Source of the DNA: CAZNPH01 sp964574985
Lineage (GTDB): Bacteria > Bacteroidota > Bacteroidia > Bacteroidales > SM23-62
Direction: 5' to 3'
DNA length: 64,000 nt
Assembly: GCA_964574985.1 (NCBI GenBank)
Contig: CAZNPH010000019.1
Location: 17,703-81,702, forward strand
Positions 34,586-44,401 of this stretch are shown in pieces. Position 1 is the stretch's first letter; every line of letters begins with the position of its first letter. The notes under the pieces were generated by a model. It saw only the letters and a list, made by a program, of their open reading frames with translations. It was not told the DNA's origin and made no database searches. A program made the translations under genes and the position numbers.

Positions 34586-36181
34586 TCAGAAACCGAAGTT
34601 CAAACCCAGGGACACCGTGCCGGTCTTTCCCTGGAACAGGGCAGGGGTGTACAGTTCAACCGCATCCCCGGTGATGTTGCTCCGGCGGAAATCCGCAAAC
34701 ACGAATCCGTCATGGATGATCTGGTAGCGCGCCCCGATACGGAAGGTCCTGTTTTCCCATTCGACACTTTCCAAAAAAGGCAGCCCCCGGTCCCGGATCC
34801 CCGTTGAATTGTAATCAGGTCCTTTCTGCGCATACAGACAGGACAGGGAAACATGCAGATTCCGCAAAGGTTTCCAGTCCGCCCCGACAAACACCTCCCA
34901 TGCATTGTCCCTCAGGTAGTGCCCCATGTTGTAGCGGTTGGATTCGTAGGTGAGCATGGGCCGGAAATGTTCATACACAAAAGGGTTGGTGCGGGTATAT
35001 TCTGCGGTGAACATCATATCGGGCACAAGATTGCTGACCCTGGCCCCTGCCTTGATGCTGATCCAGTTGCTCTGCTCATCGGGATCGAAAATCCGGGATA
35101 CGGAGATCTCGTCCAGGAAAAGAGTGGCGTACAGGTTGAGGTGGCGGATCTGCCGGGAATGCACATCCAGGAACAACTGGGAGTTCTGGTTGTCGATCCC
35201 CGAATTGAGGGTATGGTCGACTGATTTATAGAACAAAAAAGGGATCAGGTAGGCCGGATGCACATCCAGGTCGGAATAGATGATGGAATTGCCAGCCGAG
35301 ATGTTCAGTCTTTTCCATGGGGTGAAGGTGAACATGTTGGCGGCGATGAATTTCTTGTGGTAGACCGTACGGAATTCGGTCCCGTAATTGCCGGTGTACC
35401 AGTAGCTGCGGGTGCTGTCCACCACCATGGAGACCAGCCATCCGTGGAAATAGTTGAACTCGAACCAGTCCGCCGGCCTGATCTGCAATTTGATCTGTGC
35501 AAAGGAGGGCGTGCGGCCCGAATGGATGTTGGTGCCGTTGTACCCGGTGCCCCACTGCGGATTCCCCTTGAGCAGTCCGACTACCCCCCACTTCCAGGAA
35601 TATGTGAGTCCGCCCTGCATCTCCGAATAATCAGTCCTCTCCTTGATGTTGGTGGCCCCGAAGCGCCGGTTCAGGAAGTCCGGGCGGGTGAGCAGCTCCG
35701 GCTCGTGGTTGTCGCGCAGACTGGCCCACAGGCCCCAGTGTTCGCCGATGGTGCCGTACAGCTCGCCCCCGTTCCAGGAATGCCTGGCCGTCCCGTTGGT
35801 GCCGTTGAAATAGCGGTATCCGAAAATGGGATTGACGGTCAGATTGAACAGGGAATCCCGGTAATGGAAAAGGTCCAGCCGGCGGTCATAGTCACTGCCG
35901 TACTTCAGTGCCTTGTTGAAATCCTCCAGGTAGAAGGCCACTTCCCCGGCCTGCCGGGGGGTCAGCTCATCCCTGCGTTCCCAGGCCAGCTGCAGTTTCA
36001 GGGCAATAAACCTGCGGCTGTAGGGTTTCACAGCGGAATTCAGAAAGATCACCTGTTCGGAAGCCAGCTCGTCGAGGAAATCGTAAATGGCCGTGTGCCG
36101 GGTATGCAGATACACCGTCTGCCCAAAAACACCTTCCGGCAGCAGCCACGCCAAAGCCATATACAGCAAAACCCTTCTCAT
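34586..36181 (-). CDS. Outer-membrane beta-barrel, Wzi-like
   Basis: 531 residues from ATG 36181 (MRRVLLYMALAWLLPEGVFGQ), which gives a clean signal peptide. After a helical N-terminal segment (TAIYDFLDELASEQVI), the protein consists of many alternating aromatic-rich strands and ends in VSLGLNFGF with a terminal Phe, typical of outer-membrane barrels. The pattern resembles capsule-assembly Wzi proteins, which anchor capsule at the surface. Being co-directional with and 84 bp downstream of a polysaccharide-initiating sugar transferase agrees with that. Confidence 0.65.
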   Translation of the reverse strand: MRRVLLYMALAWLLPEGVFGQTVYLHTRHTAIYDFLDELASEQVIFLNSAVKPYSRRFIALKLQLAWERRDELTPRQAGEVAFYLEDFNKALKYGSDYDRRLDLFHYRDSLFNLTVNPIFGYRYFNGTNGTARHSWNGGELYGTIGEHWGLWASLRDNHEPELLTRPDFLNRRFGATNIKERTDYSEMQGGLTYSWKWGVVGLLKGNPQWGTGYNGTNIHSGRTPSFAQIKLQIRPADWFEFNYFHGWLVSMVVDSTRSYWYTGNYGTEFRTVYHKKFIAANMFTFTPWKRLNISAGNSIIYSDLDVHPAYLIPFLFYKSVDHTLNSGIDNQNSQLFLDVHSRQIRHLNLYATLFLDEISVSRIFDPDEQSNWISIKAGARVSNLVPDMMFTAEYTRTNPFVYEHFRPMLTYESNRYNMGHYLRDNAWEVFVGADWKPLRNLHVSLSCLYAQKGPDYNSTGIRDRGLPFLESVEWENRTFRIGARYQIIHDGFVFADFRRSNITGDAVELYTPALFQGKTGTVSLGLNFGF

Positions 36182-36264
36182 GAACCGCAAAATTGTACGG
36201 CATACTAAGATATAAATAAAAAGACAAGACACTACATGAAAATCCTGCCTCCCGGTGTTTTATG

Positions 36265-37785
36265 TTATCTGCTGCGTACTTTTTTGAAGATGATGTTGTA
36301 GAGGGCTTTCCAGAAGTATTTCCAGTTGGTGCGGAAGGGGTGCCTGTCGTATTCGTCCAGGAAACGGCTTTCGGAAGCCTCGATCTCCTGCAGGGTTTGG
36401 GGCAGGTGGGCGTAATAGGGCGGGATGAGTCCGGGCTGGTATTTCTTCCTGCGTTGCCGGTGCTTTTTGCTGTACAGGTTGAAATATTGCTGGCTGATGG
36501 GTCTAACCCCCACCAGCTTCAGGTCCCCGCGCAGCCAGTTGATCAGCATGGGCAGTTCGTCGATCCACAGGGTGCGCATCAGCTTTCCTGCTCCGGTCAC
36601 CCGGAAATCGTTGTTGAACTTGCCCCCTTCCTGCAGGTTGTATTTCTCGAAAACATAATCCTGCAGGTATTCTGCATAGGGATGCATGGTCCGCATCTTG
36701 TACACCCGGATGAAATCACCGTTCCTGCCTATCCTTTTCAGCCGGACAAAAGGACCGTAGCTGGGGTTCAGATCGAACACCGGTTTTTTCACCTTCCGGG
36801 TAATAAAGAACATGAGTCCGTTTACATACTCCTCATGCAACACCTCGAATCCGCATGAGATCAGCCGGCCCAGCGTTTCAGTGCGGCTCAGCACCCGGTT
36901 TTCCCCGCGGGTCAGGAAAAAATACAGCTTTTTGGTCAGCATGAACTTGGGAAAGACCCGTTTGACAATGTAATCCATGAAATAAACGATCCGGTTGAAC
37001 ACGGGCATGTATTTTTTCAGTATCCTTTTTTTCCGAAGTTCCTTGGTTTCCACGCAACCGATGAAGCGCCCGTGGGTGGGAAGCTTGGAATTGACCGTTT
37101 CGAAGAACTTGTTGATGTACCGGATGTCATTGATCCGTTTCAGGTTGACGATCCCCGCAAAATGATGGTCCGGCTGGTACAGGATGTTGAAACGGGTGGT
37201 GGTGGCGATCACCAGGTTCTTCGAATCCAGCAAGTCGATATGCCGGGCTATGAAATCATAAACCCCCGGTCCCGTTTCCCCGATAATATCCTTTTTCAGC
37301 TGGGTTTCTGAAAGGGAGATGTCCCTGACGCGGACCTGATGCACGGCCTCTGTGACCGGGTCGTCATGTTCCGGTTTGACCCTGGTCCCGTTCCTGCGGT
37401 TCCCGTTGGCGACCTTGAGGTAATAGTACATATCGGTGAAAAAGACCTCCAGGACGGTGGATACGACGATGGTACCGAAAACCACAAAACGTGAATACTG
37501 AATGGAGCGGAAACTGTACATCAGCAGGGCCATGATGGACAGGATGATGAAGTTCGTGCCCATGAACCTGAGGTTGATCGAGCTCAGCTTTTTGGTACGG
37601 GTGGTGTCGAATTTGTTGGCGGTGAAGGAAACGGCCAGCCAGACCCCGATCAGAACCAGGAGTCCGTATAAATAAGGCCCTGAAAAATAAGTGCTTCCTC
37701 CCCCCTTGAGCCATACGGTGATCAGGAATCCGGCGGGGATCAGCAGCACATCCAGCAGGACCATAAATGCTTTTCTCCGGTTCAT
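36265..37785 (-). CDS. Polysaccharide-initiating sugar transferase
   Basis: 506 residues. Four N-terminal transmembrane helices (to about residue 120) lead to a soluble middle part (about 130-320). The C-terminal catalytic domain belongs to the bacterial sugar transferase family (PF02397): RVYKMRTMHPYAE, then GAGKLMRTLWIDELPMLINW, then LKLVGVRPIS. It would transfer a sugar-1-phosphate from a nucleotide sugar to undecaprenyl phosphate. The expected membrane hairpin before the catalytic domain is less clear than in WcaJ. The middle region is larger than usual and has no motif I can name. It is probably part of a capsule or exopolysaccharide pathway with the Wzi-like protein. Confidence 0.8.
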   Translation of the reverse strand: MNRRKAFMVLLDVLLIPAGFLITVWLKGGGSTYFSGPYLYGLLVLIGVWLAVSFTANKFDTTRTKKLSSINLRFMGTNFIILSIMALLMYSFRSIQYSRFVVFGTIVVSTVLEVFFTDMYYYLKVANGNRRNGTRVKPEHDDPVTEAVHQVRVRDISLSETQLKKDIIGETGPGVYDFIARHIDLLDSKNLVIATTTRFNILYQPDHHFAGIVNLKRINDIRYINKFFETVNSKLPTHGRFIGCVETKELRKKRILKKYMPVFNRIVYFMDYIVKRVFPKFMLTKKLYFFLTRGENRVLSRTETLGRLISCGFEVLHEEYVNGLMFFITRKVKKPVFDLNPSYGPFVRLKRIGRNGDFIRVYKMRTMHPYAEYLQDYVFEKYNLQEGGKFNNDFRVTGAGKLMRTLWIDELPMLINWLRGDLKLVGVRPISQQYFNLYSKKHRQRRKKYQPGLIPPYYAHLPQTLQEIEASESRFLDEYDRHPFRTNWKYFWKALYNIIFKKVRSR

Positions 37786-37865
37786 AGGTTTACAGCCGCC
37801 TTTGGAGCTATGAATATAAGCAATCTTGTATTATGGAGACATGGTTTCCTTCAATATGCCGGGTA

Positions 37866-40800
37866 TTACTCGGTGACAATGGTTCGTCCGGTGGCCTGGT
37901 GGTTGATCTTCAGCATGTACATCCCCTGGGGTGCCCGGGAGAGATCGATGGTCTGCCTGAATATCCGGGTGCCGTCGATGCTGTAATGCCTGAAAAACAC
38001 CTGCCGTCCCGACAGATCGATCAGCTCGATCAGAACATCGGGTTCGGAAGTCCTGAATTCGATGGTGAACTGTCCCTTGTTGGGATTCGGGTACACCCTG
38101 AGGTTTTCTTCATCGAACAGATCTTCGATGCCCACATCCGGCTCGGTGATCCAGATGGTATCGGTTTCCACCGGTCCGCAGCCGCTGGCATCGGTCACCT
38201 TGACCACATATTTATCCGCCGGGAGTCCGGACAACACACTGTCGGCCTGGGGCGGATTGTCGTAGAGGGCGTAACCGTACGGAGGGGTCCCTCCCGCCGG
38301 TGTCACGGTGATGGACCCGTCTGATCCTCCGTGGGTGGAGACCATGACCGTATCCACATCGACAATGTACAGGGAATCCGGTTCGTCGATATCCACTGTA
38401 TCCCCGATGAATTCACAGTGGTTGGTGTCCATCACTGCCAGCTGGTATTCACCCGCTGCCAATCCGTCAAACAAACCCGTGGTGTTCGGATAGGTATCGC
38501 TTCCGTTGACGGAGTAGTAATAAACACCGTTCCCGCCGGTGGCCGTGATGCTGATCTGTCCGTCGGCCAAACCGTAACAACTGATATCCACCGTGTCGTA
38601 TTCCTGTATGCCGACCGGCAGGGGATCATCCAGACTGACCGTGTCGCCCTGGTATTCGCAGAGGTTCCCGTCGAGCACGGCCAGGTAATATTCCACTCCG
38701 GAGGGCAGATCGCTGAACACCGAATCGCTCTGCCAGCTTAATCCGCCGTCCAGTGAATATTGGTACACACCGTTTCCGCCTTCCGCGGTGATTTTGATCT
38801 CACCGTCCGAATCACCGGCACATGAAGGATCATAAAGTGTATAATCGCTGATCTTCAGCGAATCCGGATCCGAAACGGTCACCGTATCCCCGGTGAATTC
38901 ACAGTCATTGCCATCCTTCACCGCCGGGTAATATTCCCCTGACGGGAGTCCGCCAAACACTCCGCCATTGTCATAATAATCCGTCCCTCCGTTGATGGAG
39001 TAGGTGTATACCCCGTTCCCGCCGGTCGCCGTGATGGTGACCGACCCGTCGGAGAGTCCCTGGCAATCCGGGGGAATGATACTGTAATCGGTGATCTTCA
39101 CCGAATCGGGCTGGGTTATGGTAACCGGTGTGGATGAAATATACTCGCATCCGTTCCCGTCCTTCACGGCCAGGGCATAACCCGCGGCATAGAGTCCGGT
39201 AAACGAACCTCCGTTATCATAATAGTCCGTTCCCCCGTTGATGGAGTAGGTGTATACCCCGTTCCCGCCTTCAGCGGTGATGCTGATCGCCCCGGTCCCG
39301 TCCCCGTAGCAGGTCAGGTCAGTCACCGTGGAGTCTGCAATCCCCACTGCGACCGGCTGGGTCAGTTCAAGGGTATCACCCAGGAATTCACAGTCATTGC
39401 CGTCTTTTACCGCCAGGTAATATTCCCCTGCAGCCAGTCCGGCAAAGCTTCCGCCATTGTCATAATAGTCCGTTCCCCCGTTGATGGAGTAGGTGTATAC
39501 CCCGTTCCCGCCCTCAGCCGACATGGTGACCTGTCCGGAATTGTCCCCGTTGCAGATCAGGTCGCTTTTCAGGTAATTGCTGATCTTCACCGAATCGGGC
39601 TGGGTAAGGGTGACCTGTGCGGGTGAAACGTACTCGCATCCGTTCCCGTCTTTGACAGCCAGTGTGTAATCCCCCGCATCGAGTCCGCCAAACACTCCGC
39701 CGTTGTCATAATAATCCGTTCCCCCGTTGACGGAGTATGTATACACCCCGTTCCCGCCTTCGGCGGTGATGCCGATCGCCCCGCTCCCGTCCCCGTGGCA
39801 GGTGAGGTCAGTCACCGTGGAGTCTGCAATCCCCACTGCAACCGGCTGGGTCAGGGTGACCGTATCCCCGAGATATTCGCAGTCATTGCCGTCCTTCACC
39901 GCCAGGTAGTAATCCACCCCGGCATCGAGTCCGCCAAAACTTCCTCCGTTGTCATAATAATTGGAACCTCCGTTAATCGAGTAGGTAAAGGTTTCAGTAC
40001 CTCCCGCAGCACTGATATCGATCTGCCCGCTCCCGTCCCCGTGACAAGTCAGGTCGGTCAGGGTGTAACCGGTGATCTTCACCGAATCGGGCTGGGTAAG
40101 GGTGACCTGTGCGGGTGAAACGTACTCGCATCCGTTCCCGTCTTTGACAGCCAGTGTGTAATCCCCCGCATCGAGTCCGCCAAACACTCCGCCGTTGTCA
40201 TAATAATCCGTTCCCCCGTTGACGGAGTATGTATACACCCCGTTCCCGCCTTCGGCGGTGATGCCGATCGCCCCGCTCCCGTCCCCGTGGCAGGTGAGGT
40301 CAGTCACCGTGGAGTCTGCAATCCCCACTGCAACCGGCTGGGTCAGGGTGACCGTATCCCCGAGATATTCGCAGTCATTGCCGTCCTTCACCGCCAGGTA
40401 GTAATCCACCCCGGCATCGAGTCCGCCAAAACTTCCTCCGTTGTCATAATAATTGGAACCTCCGTTAATCGAGTAGGTAAAGGTTTCAGTACCTCCCGCA
40501 GCACTGATATCGATCTGCCCGCTCCCATCGTCGTGACAAGTCAGGTCGGTCAGGGTGTAACCGGTGATCTTCACCGAATCAGGATCGCTCAGTACAATGG
40601 TATCTCCCAAATACGTACAATCGTTTCCGTCCTTGACCGCCAGATATAGTTCCACTCCTGCATCGAGTCCTGTAAATACTCCGGTATTGTTCATCCATGT
40701 ATCGCCCCCGGTAATTGAATATACGAAATCCATGTCACCCCCGGTAGCCGAAATATCCACCGAGCCGTCGGCATAGCCGTAACAGGAAGGATCCTGGGGT

Positions 40801-43800
40801 ATATAACCGGTGATCTTCACCGAATCGGGCTGGGTAAGGGTGACCGGGGCGGGTGAAATGTACTCGCATCCGTTCCCGTCTTTGACAGCCAGTGTGTAAT
40901 CCCCCGCATCGAGTCCGCCAAACACTCCGCCGTTGTCATAATAATCCGTTCCCCCGTTGACGGAGTATGTATACACCCCGTTCCCGCCTTCGGCGGTGAT
41001 GCCGATCGCCCCGCTCCCGTCCCCGTGGCAGGTGAGGTCAGTCACCGTGGAGTCTGCAATCCCCACTGCAACCGGCTGGGTCAGGGTTACCTGGGCGGGT
41101 GAAATGTACTCGCATCCGTTCCCGTCTTTGACAGCCAGTGTGTAATCCCCCGCATCGAGTCCGCCAAACACTCCGCCGTTGTCATAATAATCCGTTCCCC
41201 CGTTGACGGAGTATGTATACACCCCGTTCCCGCCTTCGGCGGTGATGCCGATCGCCCCGCTCCCGTCCCCGTGGCAGGTGAGGTCAGTCACCGTGGAGTC
41301 TGCAATCCCCACTGCAACCGGCTGGGTCAGGGTGACCGTATCCCCGAGATATTCGCAGTCATTGCCGTCCTTCACCGCCAGGTAGTAATCCACCCCGGCA
41401 TCGAGTCCGCCAAAACTTCCTCCGTTGTCATAATAATTGGAACCTCCGTTAATCGAGTAGGTAAAGGTTTCAGTACCTCCCGCAGCACTGATATCGATCT
41501 GCCCGCTCCCATCGTCGTGACAAGTCAGGTCGGTCAGGGTGTAACCGGTGATCTTCACCGAATCCGGATCGATCAGTGCAATGGTGTCCCCGAGATATGT
41601 GCAATCGTTTCCGTCCTTGACCGCCAGGTACAGATCCACCCCGGCACTGAGACCGGTAAACGAACCTCCGTTGTCATTCCAGACATCCCCTCCGGTGATC
41701 GAATAGACAAAGTCCATGTCACCCCCTGTGGCGGAGATATCCACCGAGCCGTCGGAATAGCCGTAACAGGAAGGATCCTGGGGTACATAGCCGGTGATCT
41801 TCACCGAATCCGGTTGCTGCACCGAAACCACATCCCCGATGTATTCACAACCGCTGGTATCGATCACCGCCGGGGTATAACCTCCCGCATCGAGTCCGGT
41901 AAACACCCCGCCGTTGTCATAATAGTCCGTTCCCCCGTTGATGGAATAAAGGAAGTCATTGTCTCCCCCTTGCCCTGAAATTTCGATCCGCCCGCTCCCG
42001 TCCCCGTAACAGGTCAGGTCGGTGATCACGATGCTCGATATTTTCACCGAATCCGGCTCGTTCAGGTCCACGGCACTGCCGATGTATTCACATTCGTTCC
42101 CGTCCTTCACGGCAAGGGTATAAGACCCCGCACCCAGTCCGGTGAACGAACCCCCGTTGTCATAATAGTTCGTTCCCCCGTTAATGGAGTAAGTGTACAC
42201 CCCGTTGCCTCCTTCGGCGGTGATCAGGATCTCCCCGCTCGCGTCCTGGTTACAGGTCAGATCGGTCAGTTCATGATCGGCGATACCCACCGTATCCGGA
42301 TCGGCCAGAATAACCGTATCCCCGAAGAATTCACAGCCGTCGGTATCCTGAAGGGCCAGCTCGAAGGTATCTGCAGACAGGGCGGTAAAGTCCCCGCCGT
42401 TGTCCAGGTATGTATTCCCGCCGTCGATCGAATAGAAATACGGCGAAACGCCGCCTGCCGCTCCGGTGATGTGTATCTCCCCGTTGGCGTCCCCGGCGCA
42501 GAGGATCTCCGTTTCACTGTGGCCGGTAAAATACAGCGAATCGGGCTGGTTCAGGGTCAGTTCGCTTCCCGACTGGGTGCAGCCGGTTGTATCCTTCACC
42601 ATAACATTGTATGTCCCCGCGGCCAGATCCACGAACCTTCCGCTGTCCTGGTAGGTTTGTCCGTTGTCAACCGAATACAGGATCCTGGAAAACCCTCCTG
42701 AAGCGGTGATCTCGATCTCCCCGTCCCCGGATTTGAAACAACTCAGGTCGGTGGTGGTTTCCGAACCGATACTGATGGGCTTGCATCCGAATTTGGCAAA
42801 AAGAACATCGGTTTTTCCTGAAGTCTCAAGCGTAAAAACACTGTCCCCCACATAAATGTTCGGGGACAGGTAGGTCCCGCTCACATACGGTGCATCGATG
42901 TAAGCTGCCAGATTGAAAAAATCGTCGTTGTCTCCCGTTCCTTTTATGGTGGCGCCGTCCTGGCAGGACAGGTTGCTATTGAATATTCCGAGCAAACCGT
43001 TCCTGTCCGATGAACCGTTGGTTATCAGTGTATCTTCGCCCACGACCAGTTCATTGGCAAAAAAGCCGGCAACCACATAATCATTTCCCGCTTCGGCGAT
43101 GGAATTGACCCCTTCGTTGTACGGGCCGCTCGGATTGCAACCCCGCAACAAATCGCCGCTCTGGTCATATTTGAGCACAAAGGCATCCGTTCCGCCGCCT
43201 TTGCTATTGATCAGCAAAACATTTGTATCCGTAGAGTCAACCAGTATATAGTTCCCTGAGAATTTCCCGCCGCACATAATGCTGTTGTCGTGCTGACTGA
43301 TGATCATGTTTTCAGGGATAACATCCCCCGGCCCGACGGTCTTTTTGATCCAGGCTTCAGACCCGTCTGATTTGTCCAGCTTCACGAGAGCCATGTCATA
43401 ATCGTTGGTTGTGCTTTCAAGTGTATCGGTGTCAAAGTAGATGGAATCCTCGTAATACATTGTAAAGTAATAGGCATTGTCACCGGATGCAACCGCTTGT
43501 ATTCTGGTCACATTATTGTTGGCTTTGTAGGATTTTCCCCAGCCCGATTGATTATACAGATCCTTTTTTATGACGAAATGATGATTAATGGAGGTTTTGT
43601 TCAACAGTGTGTCAATTACATGGGTGTCCCTGATCCCGAAATACAGGCTGTCCTTGAAAAATCCCGTAAGGATGAGATTCCGGCCGTCAATGGCCACATC
43701 CTGGACGGCGATCAGGCCGGGGCCCCACAGGATGAGTCCCGCGTCTATGAAATTCCCCAGGGTATCATAATCAGCCAGAAATACATCATATGAACCATAG

Positions 43801-44177
43801 GCGTCAAGGGAATTGGTGGGCGTAAAATCAATGGTGCCCGGAAAAGCGCCAACCACCCGCAGTGTATCCTGATAGGCAGCCAGTCCTGTAACAAAGTCCA
43901 GACCGGAGCTTCCCCCGGTCTTCAACCAGTCAAACTGGCCGTTCCTTTTGATCTTGGTGAGGAAGAAATCCTTGTTCCCATTGGTATTATAGGTATCGCC
44001 TCCCAGGTACAGATCATTGTCGAATTCCCCCAGCATATACAAGTTGTTGCGGTTCCGGATCATTCTTTTGTCGGTGACGTTTCCTGATCCCTTCAGCACA
44101 TTGCTCAGGACAAAGCTCTGTGCCTGTGTGTTCCCGAAAAAAAAGGAACATAAAATAAGCAAACCGATTTTTTTCAT
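37866..44177 (-). CDS. Giant SprB-repeat surface protein with T9SS type A sorting domain
   Basis: 2103 residues. MKKIGLLILCSFFFGNTQAQ is a signal peptide. About residues 20-470 form a region of propeller-like repeats (GNKDFFLTKIKRNGQFDWLKTGG, GGGTDAFVLKYDQSGDLL). Then about 19 SprB-type repeats of about 81 residues run with the pattern 'DLTCHGDGSG.I.I.A.GG...YTYSINGG..YYDNGG.F.GL.AG.Y.LAVKDGN.CEY'. The C-terminal domain LRVYPNPNKGQFTIEF to PQGMYMLKINHQATGRTIV is a T9SS type A sorting signal. SprB-like proteins act as surface adhesins, including in gliding. Two Cys per repeat suggest disulfides. The gene is complete and lies directly downstream of the lasso precursor on the same strand, with 61 bp between. 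Confidence 0.92.
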   Translation of the reverse strand: MKKIGLLILCSFFFGNTQAQSFVLSNVLKGSGNVTDKRMIRNRNNLYMLGEFDNDLYLGGDTYNTNGNKDFFLTKIKRNGQFDWLKTGGSSGLDFVTGLAAYQDTLRVVGAFPGTIDFTPTNSLDAYGSYDVFLADYDTLGNFIDAGLILWGPGLIAVQDVAIDGRNLILTGFFKDSLYFGIRDTHVIDTLLNKTSINHHFVIKKDLYNQSGWGKSYKANNNVTRIQAVASGDNAYYFTMYYEDSIYFDTDTLESTTNDYDMALVKLDKSDGSEAWIKKTVGPGDVIPENMIISQHDNSIMCGGKFSGNYILVDSTDTNVLLINSKGGGTDAFVLKYDQSGDLLRGCNPSGPYNEGVNSIAEAGNDYVVAGFFANELVVGEDTLITNGSSDRNGLLGIFNSNLSCQDGATIKGTGDNDDFFNLAAYIDAPYVSGTYLSPNIYVGDSVFTLETSGKTDVLFAKFGCKPISIGSETTTDLSCFKSGDGEIEITASGGFSRILYSVDNGQTYQDSGRFVDLAAGTYNVMVKDTTGCTQSGSELTLNQPDSLYFTGHSETEILCAGDANGEIHITGAAGGVSPYFYSIDGGNTYLDNGGDFTALSADTFELALQDTDGCEFFGDTVILADPDTVGIADHELTDLTCNQDASGEILITAEGGNGVYTYSINGGTNYYDNGGSFTGLGAGSYTLAVKDGNECEYIGSAVDLNEPDSVKISSIVITDLTCYGDGSGRIEISGQGGDNDFLYSINGGTDYYDNGGVFTGLDAGGYTPAVIDTSGCEYIGDVVSVQQPDSVKITGYVPQDPSCYGYSDGSVDISATGGDMDFVYSITGGDVWNDNGGSFTGLSAGVDLYLAVKDGNDCTYLGDTIALIDPDSVKITGYTLTDLTCHDDGSGQIDISAAGGTETFTYSINGGSNYYDNGGSFGGLDAGVDYYLAVKDGNDCEYLGDTVTLTQPVAVGIADSTVTDLTCHGDGSGAIGITAEGGNGVYTYSVNGGTDYYDNGGVFGGLDAGDYTLAVKDGNGCEYISPAQVTLTQPVAVGIADSTVTDLTCHGDGSGAIGITAEGGNGVYTYSVNGGTDYYDNGGVFGGLDAGDYTLAVKDGNGCEYISPAPVTLTQPDSVKITGYIPQDPSCYGYADGSVDISATGGDMDFVYSITGGDTWMNNTGVFTGLDAGVELYLAVKDGNDCTYLGDTIVLSDPDSVKITGYTLTDLTCHDDGSGQIDISAAGGTETFTYSINGGSNYYDNGGSFGGLDAGVDYYLAVKDGNDCEYLGDTVTLTQPVAVGIADSTVTDLTCHGDGSGAIGITAEGGNGVYTYSVNGGTDYYDNGGVFGGLDAGDYTLAVKDGNGCEYVSPAQVTLTQPDSVKITGYTLTDLTCHGDGSGQIDISAAGGTETFTYSINGGSNYYDNGGSFGGLDAGVDYYLAVKDGNDCEYLGDTVTLTQPVAVGIADSTVTDLTCHGDGSGAIGITAEGGNGVYTYSVNGGTDYYDNGGVFGGLDAGDYTLAVKDGNGCEYVSPAQVTLTQPDSVKISNYLKSDLICNGDNSGQVTMSAEGGNGVYTYSINGGTDYYDNGGSFAGLAAGEYYLAVKDGNDCEFLGDTLELTQPVAVGIADSTVTDLTCYGDGTGAISITAEGGNGVYTYSINGGTDYYDNGGSFTGLYAAGYALAVKDGNGCEYISSTPVTITQPDSVKITDYSIIPPDCQGLSDGSVTITATGGNGVYTYSINGGTDYYDNGGVFGGLPSGEYYPAVKDGNDCEFTGDTVTVSDPDSLKISDYTLYDPSCAGDSDGEIKITAEGGNGVYQYSLDGGLSWQSDSVFSDLPSGVEYYLAVLDGNLCEYQGDTVSLDDPLPVGIQEYDTVDISCYGLADGQISITATGGNGVYYYSVNGSDTYPNTTGLFDGLAAGEYQLAVMDTNHCEFIGDTVDIDEPDSLYIVDVDTVMVSTHGGSDGSITVTPAGGTPPYGYALYDNPPQADSVLSGLPADKYVVKVTDASGCGPVETDTIWITEPDVGIEDLFDEENLRVYPNPNKGQFTIEFRTSEPDVLIELIDLSGRQVFFRHYSIDGTRIFRQTIDLSRAPQGMYMLKINHQATGRTIVTE
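38130..42770 (-). repeat. About 19 tandem SprB repeats, about 246-bp unit
   Basis: Units of 240-246 bp. Within them, blocks of 492 bp (two units) are nearly identical: sequence from about 39600 to 40040 recurs at +492, and large parts recur again near 40850-41560. Outer units are more diverged than the central ones. Confidence 0.9.
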
Positions 44178-44238
44178 GATCTAATATTTACGGGAGTGAT
44201 CAAAAAAGCGTTATATACAGCCCTTTTACAGCCCATTG

Positions 44239-44379
44239 CTATGGGGAATGTTCCAGTCCGAAAGGCGAAGTTTCCGTTCCCCCGCCGGCCCCGGCCCTGG
44301 TTTCATATATGCTGACCGTATCGATTCCGGGAGATGACCATTTCTTTTTCCGCGTTGTTTTCTTCTTATCCTTATCCAT
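44239..44379 (-). CDS. Lasso peptide precursor
   Basis: 46 codons, ATG at 44379-44377 and TAG at 44241-44239, 22 nt after the B2 stop. The leader is Lys-rich with KKKWSSPGIDTVSIYETR, fitting the KKxWxxPxI leader pattern bound by PqqD-like B1 proteins. Thr27 is at -2 if cleavage follows Arg28. The predicted core is then AGAGGGTETSPFGLEHSP, 18 residues, with Ala1 and Glu8 placed for an 8-residue macrolactam and a 10-residue tail carrying Phe12, Leu14, Glu15 and His16. The layout T-x|A-G-x-G resembles paeninodin (T-M|A-G-P-G). Possible modification sites are Thr7, Thr9, Ser10 and Ser17. If cleavage instead follows Ala29, the core starts with Gly and the ring has seven residues. Confidence 0.85.
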   Translation of the reverse strand: MDKDKKKTTRKKKWSSPGIDTVSIYETRAGAGGGTETSPFGLEHSP

Positions 44380-44401
44380 AGGAAAAATTATTTACAGGTT
44401 A

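Noticed and set aside
38130..42770. Possible CRISPR array or non-coding satellite
   Set aside because: The regular 246-bp units are in-frame protein repeats without short repeat/spacer structure. The same holds for the 282-bp array at 54-63 kb.
44178..44238. Terminator for the lasso operon
   Set aside because: Only a 5-bp stem at the precursor stop (CCCAT/ATGGG) and direct ACAGCCC repeats are visible, with no T-run following the stem, so I do not call one.
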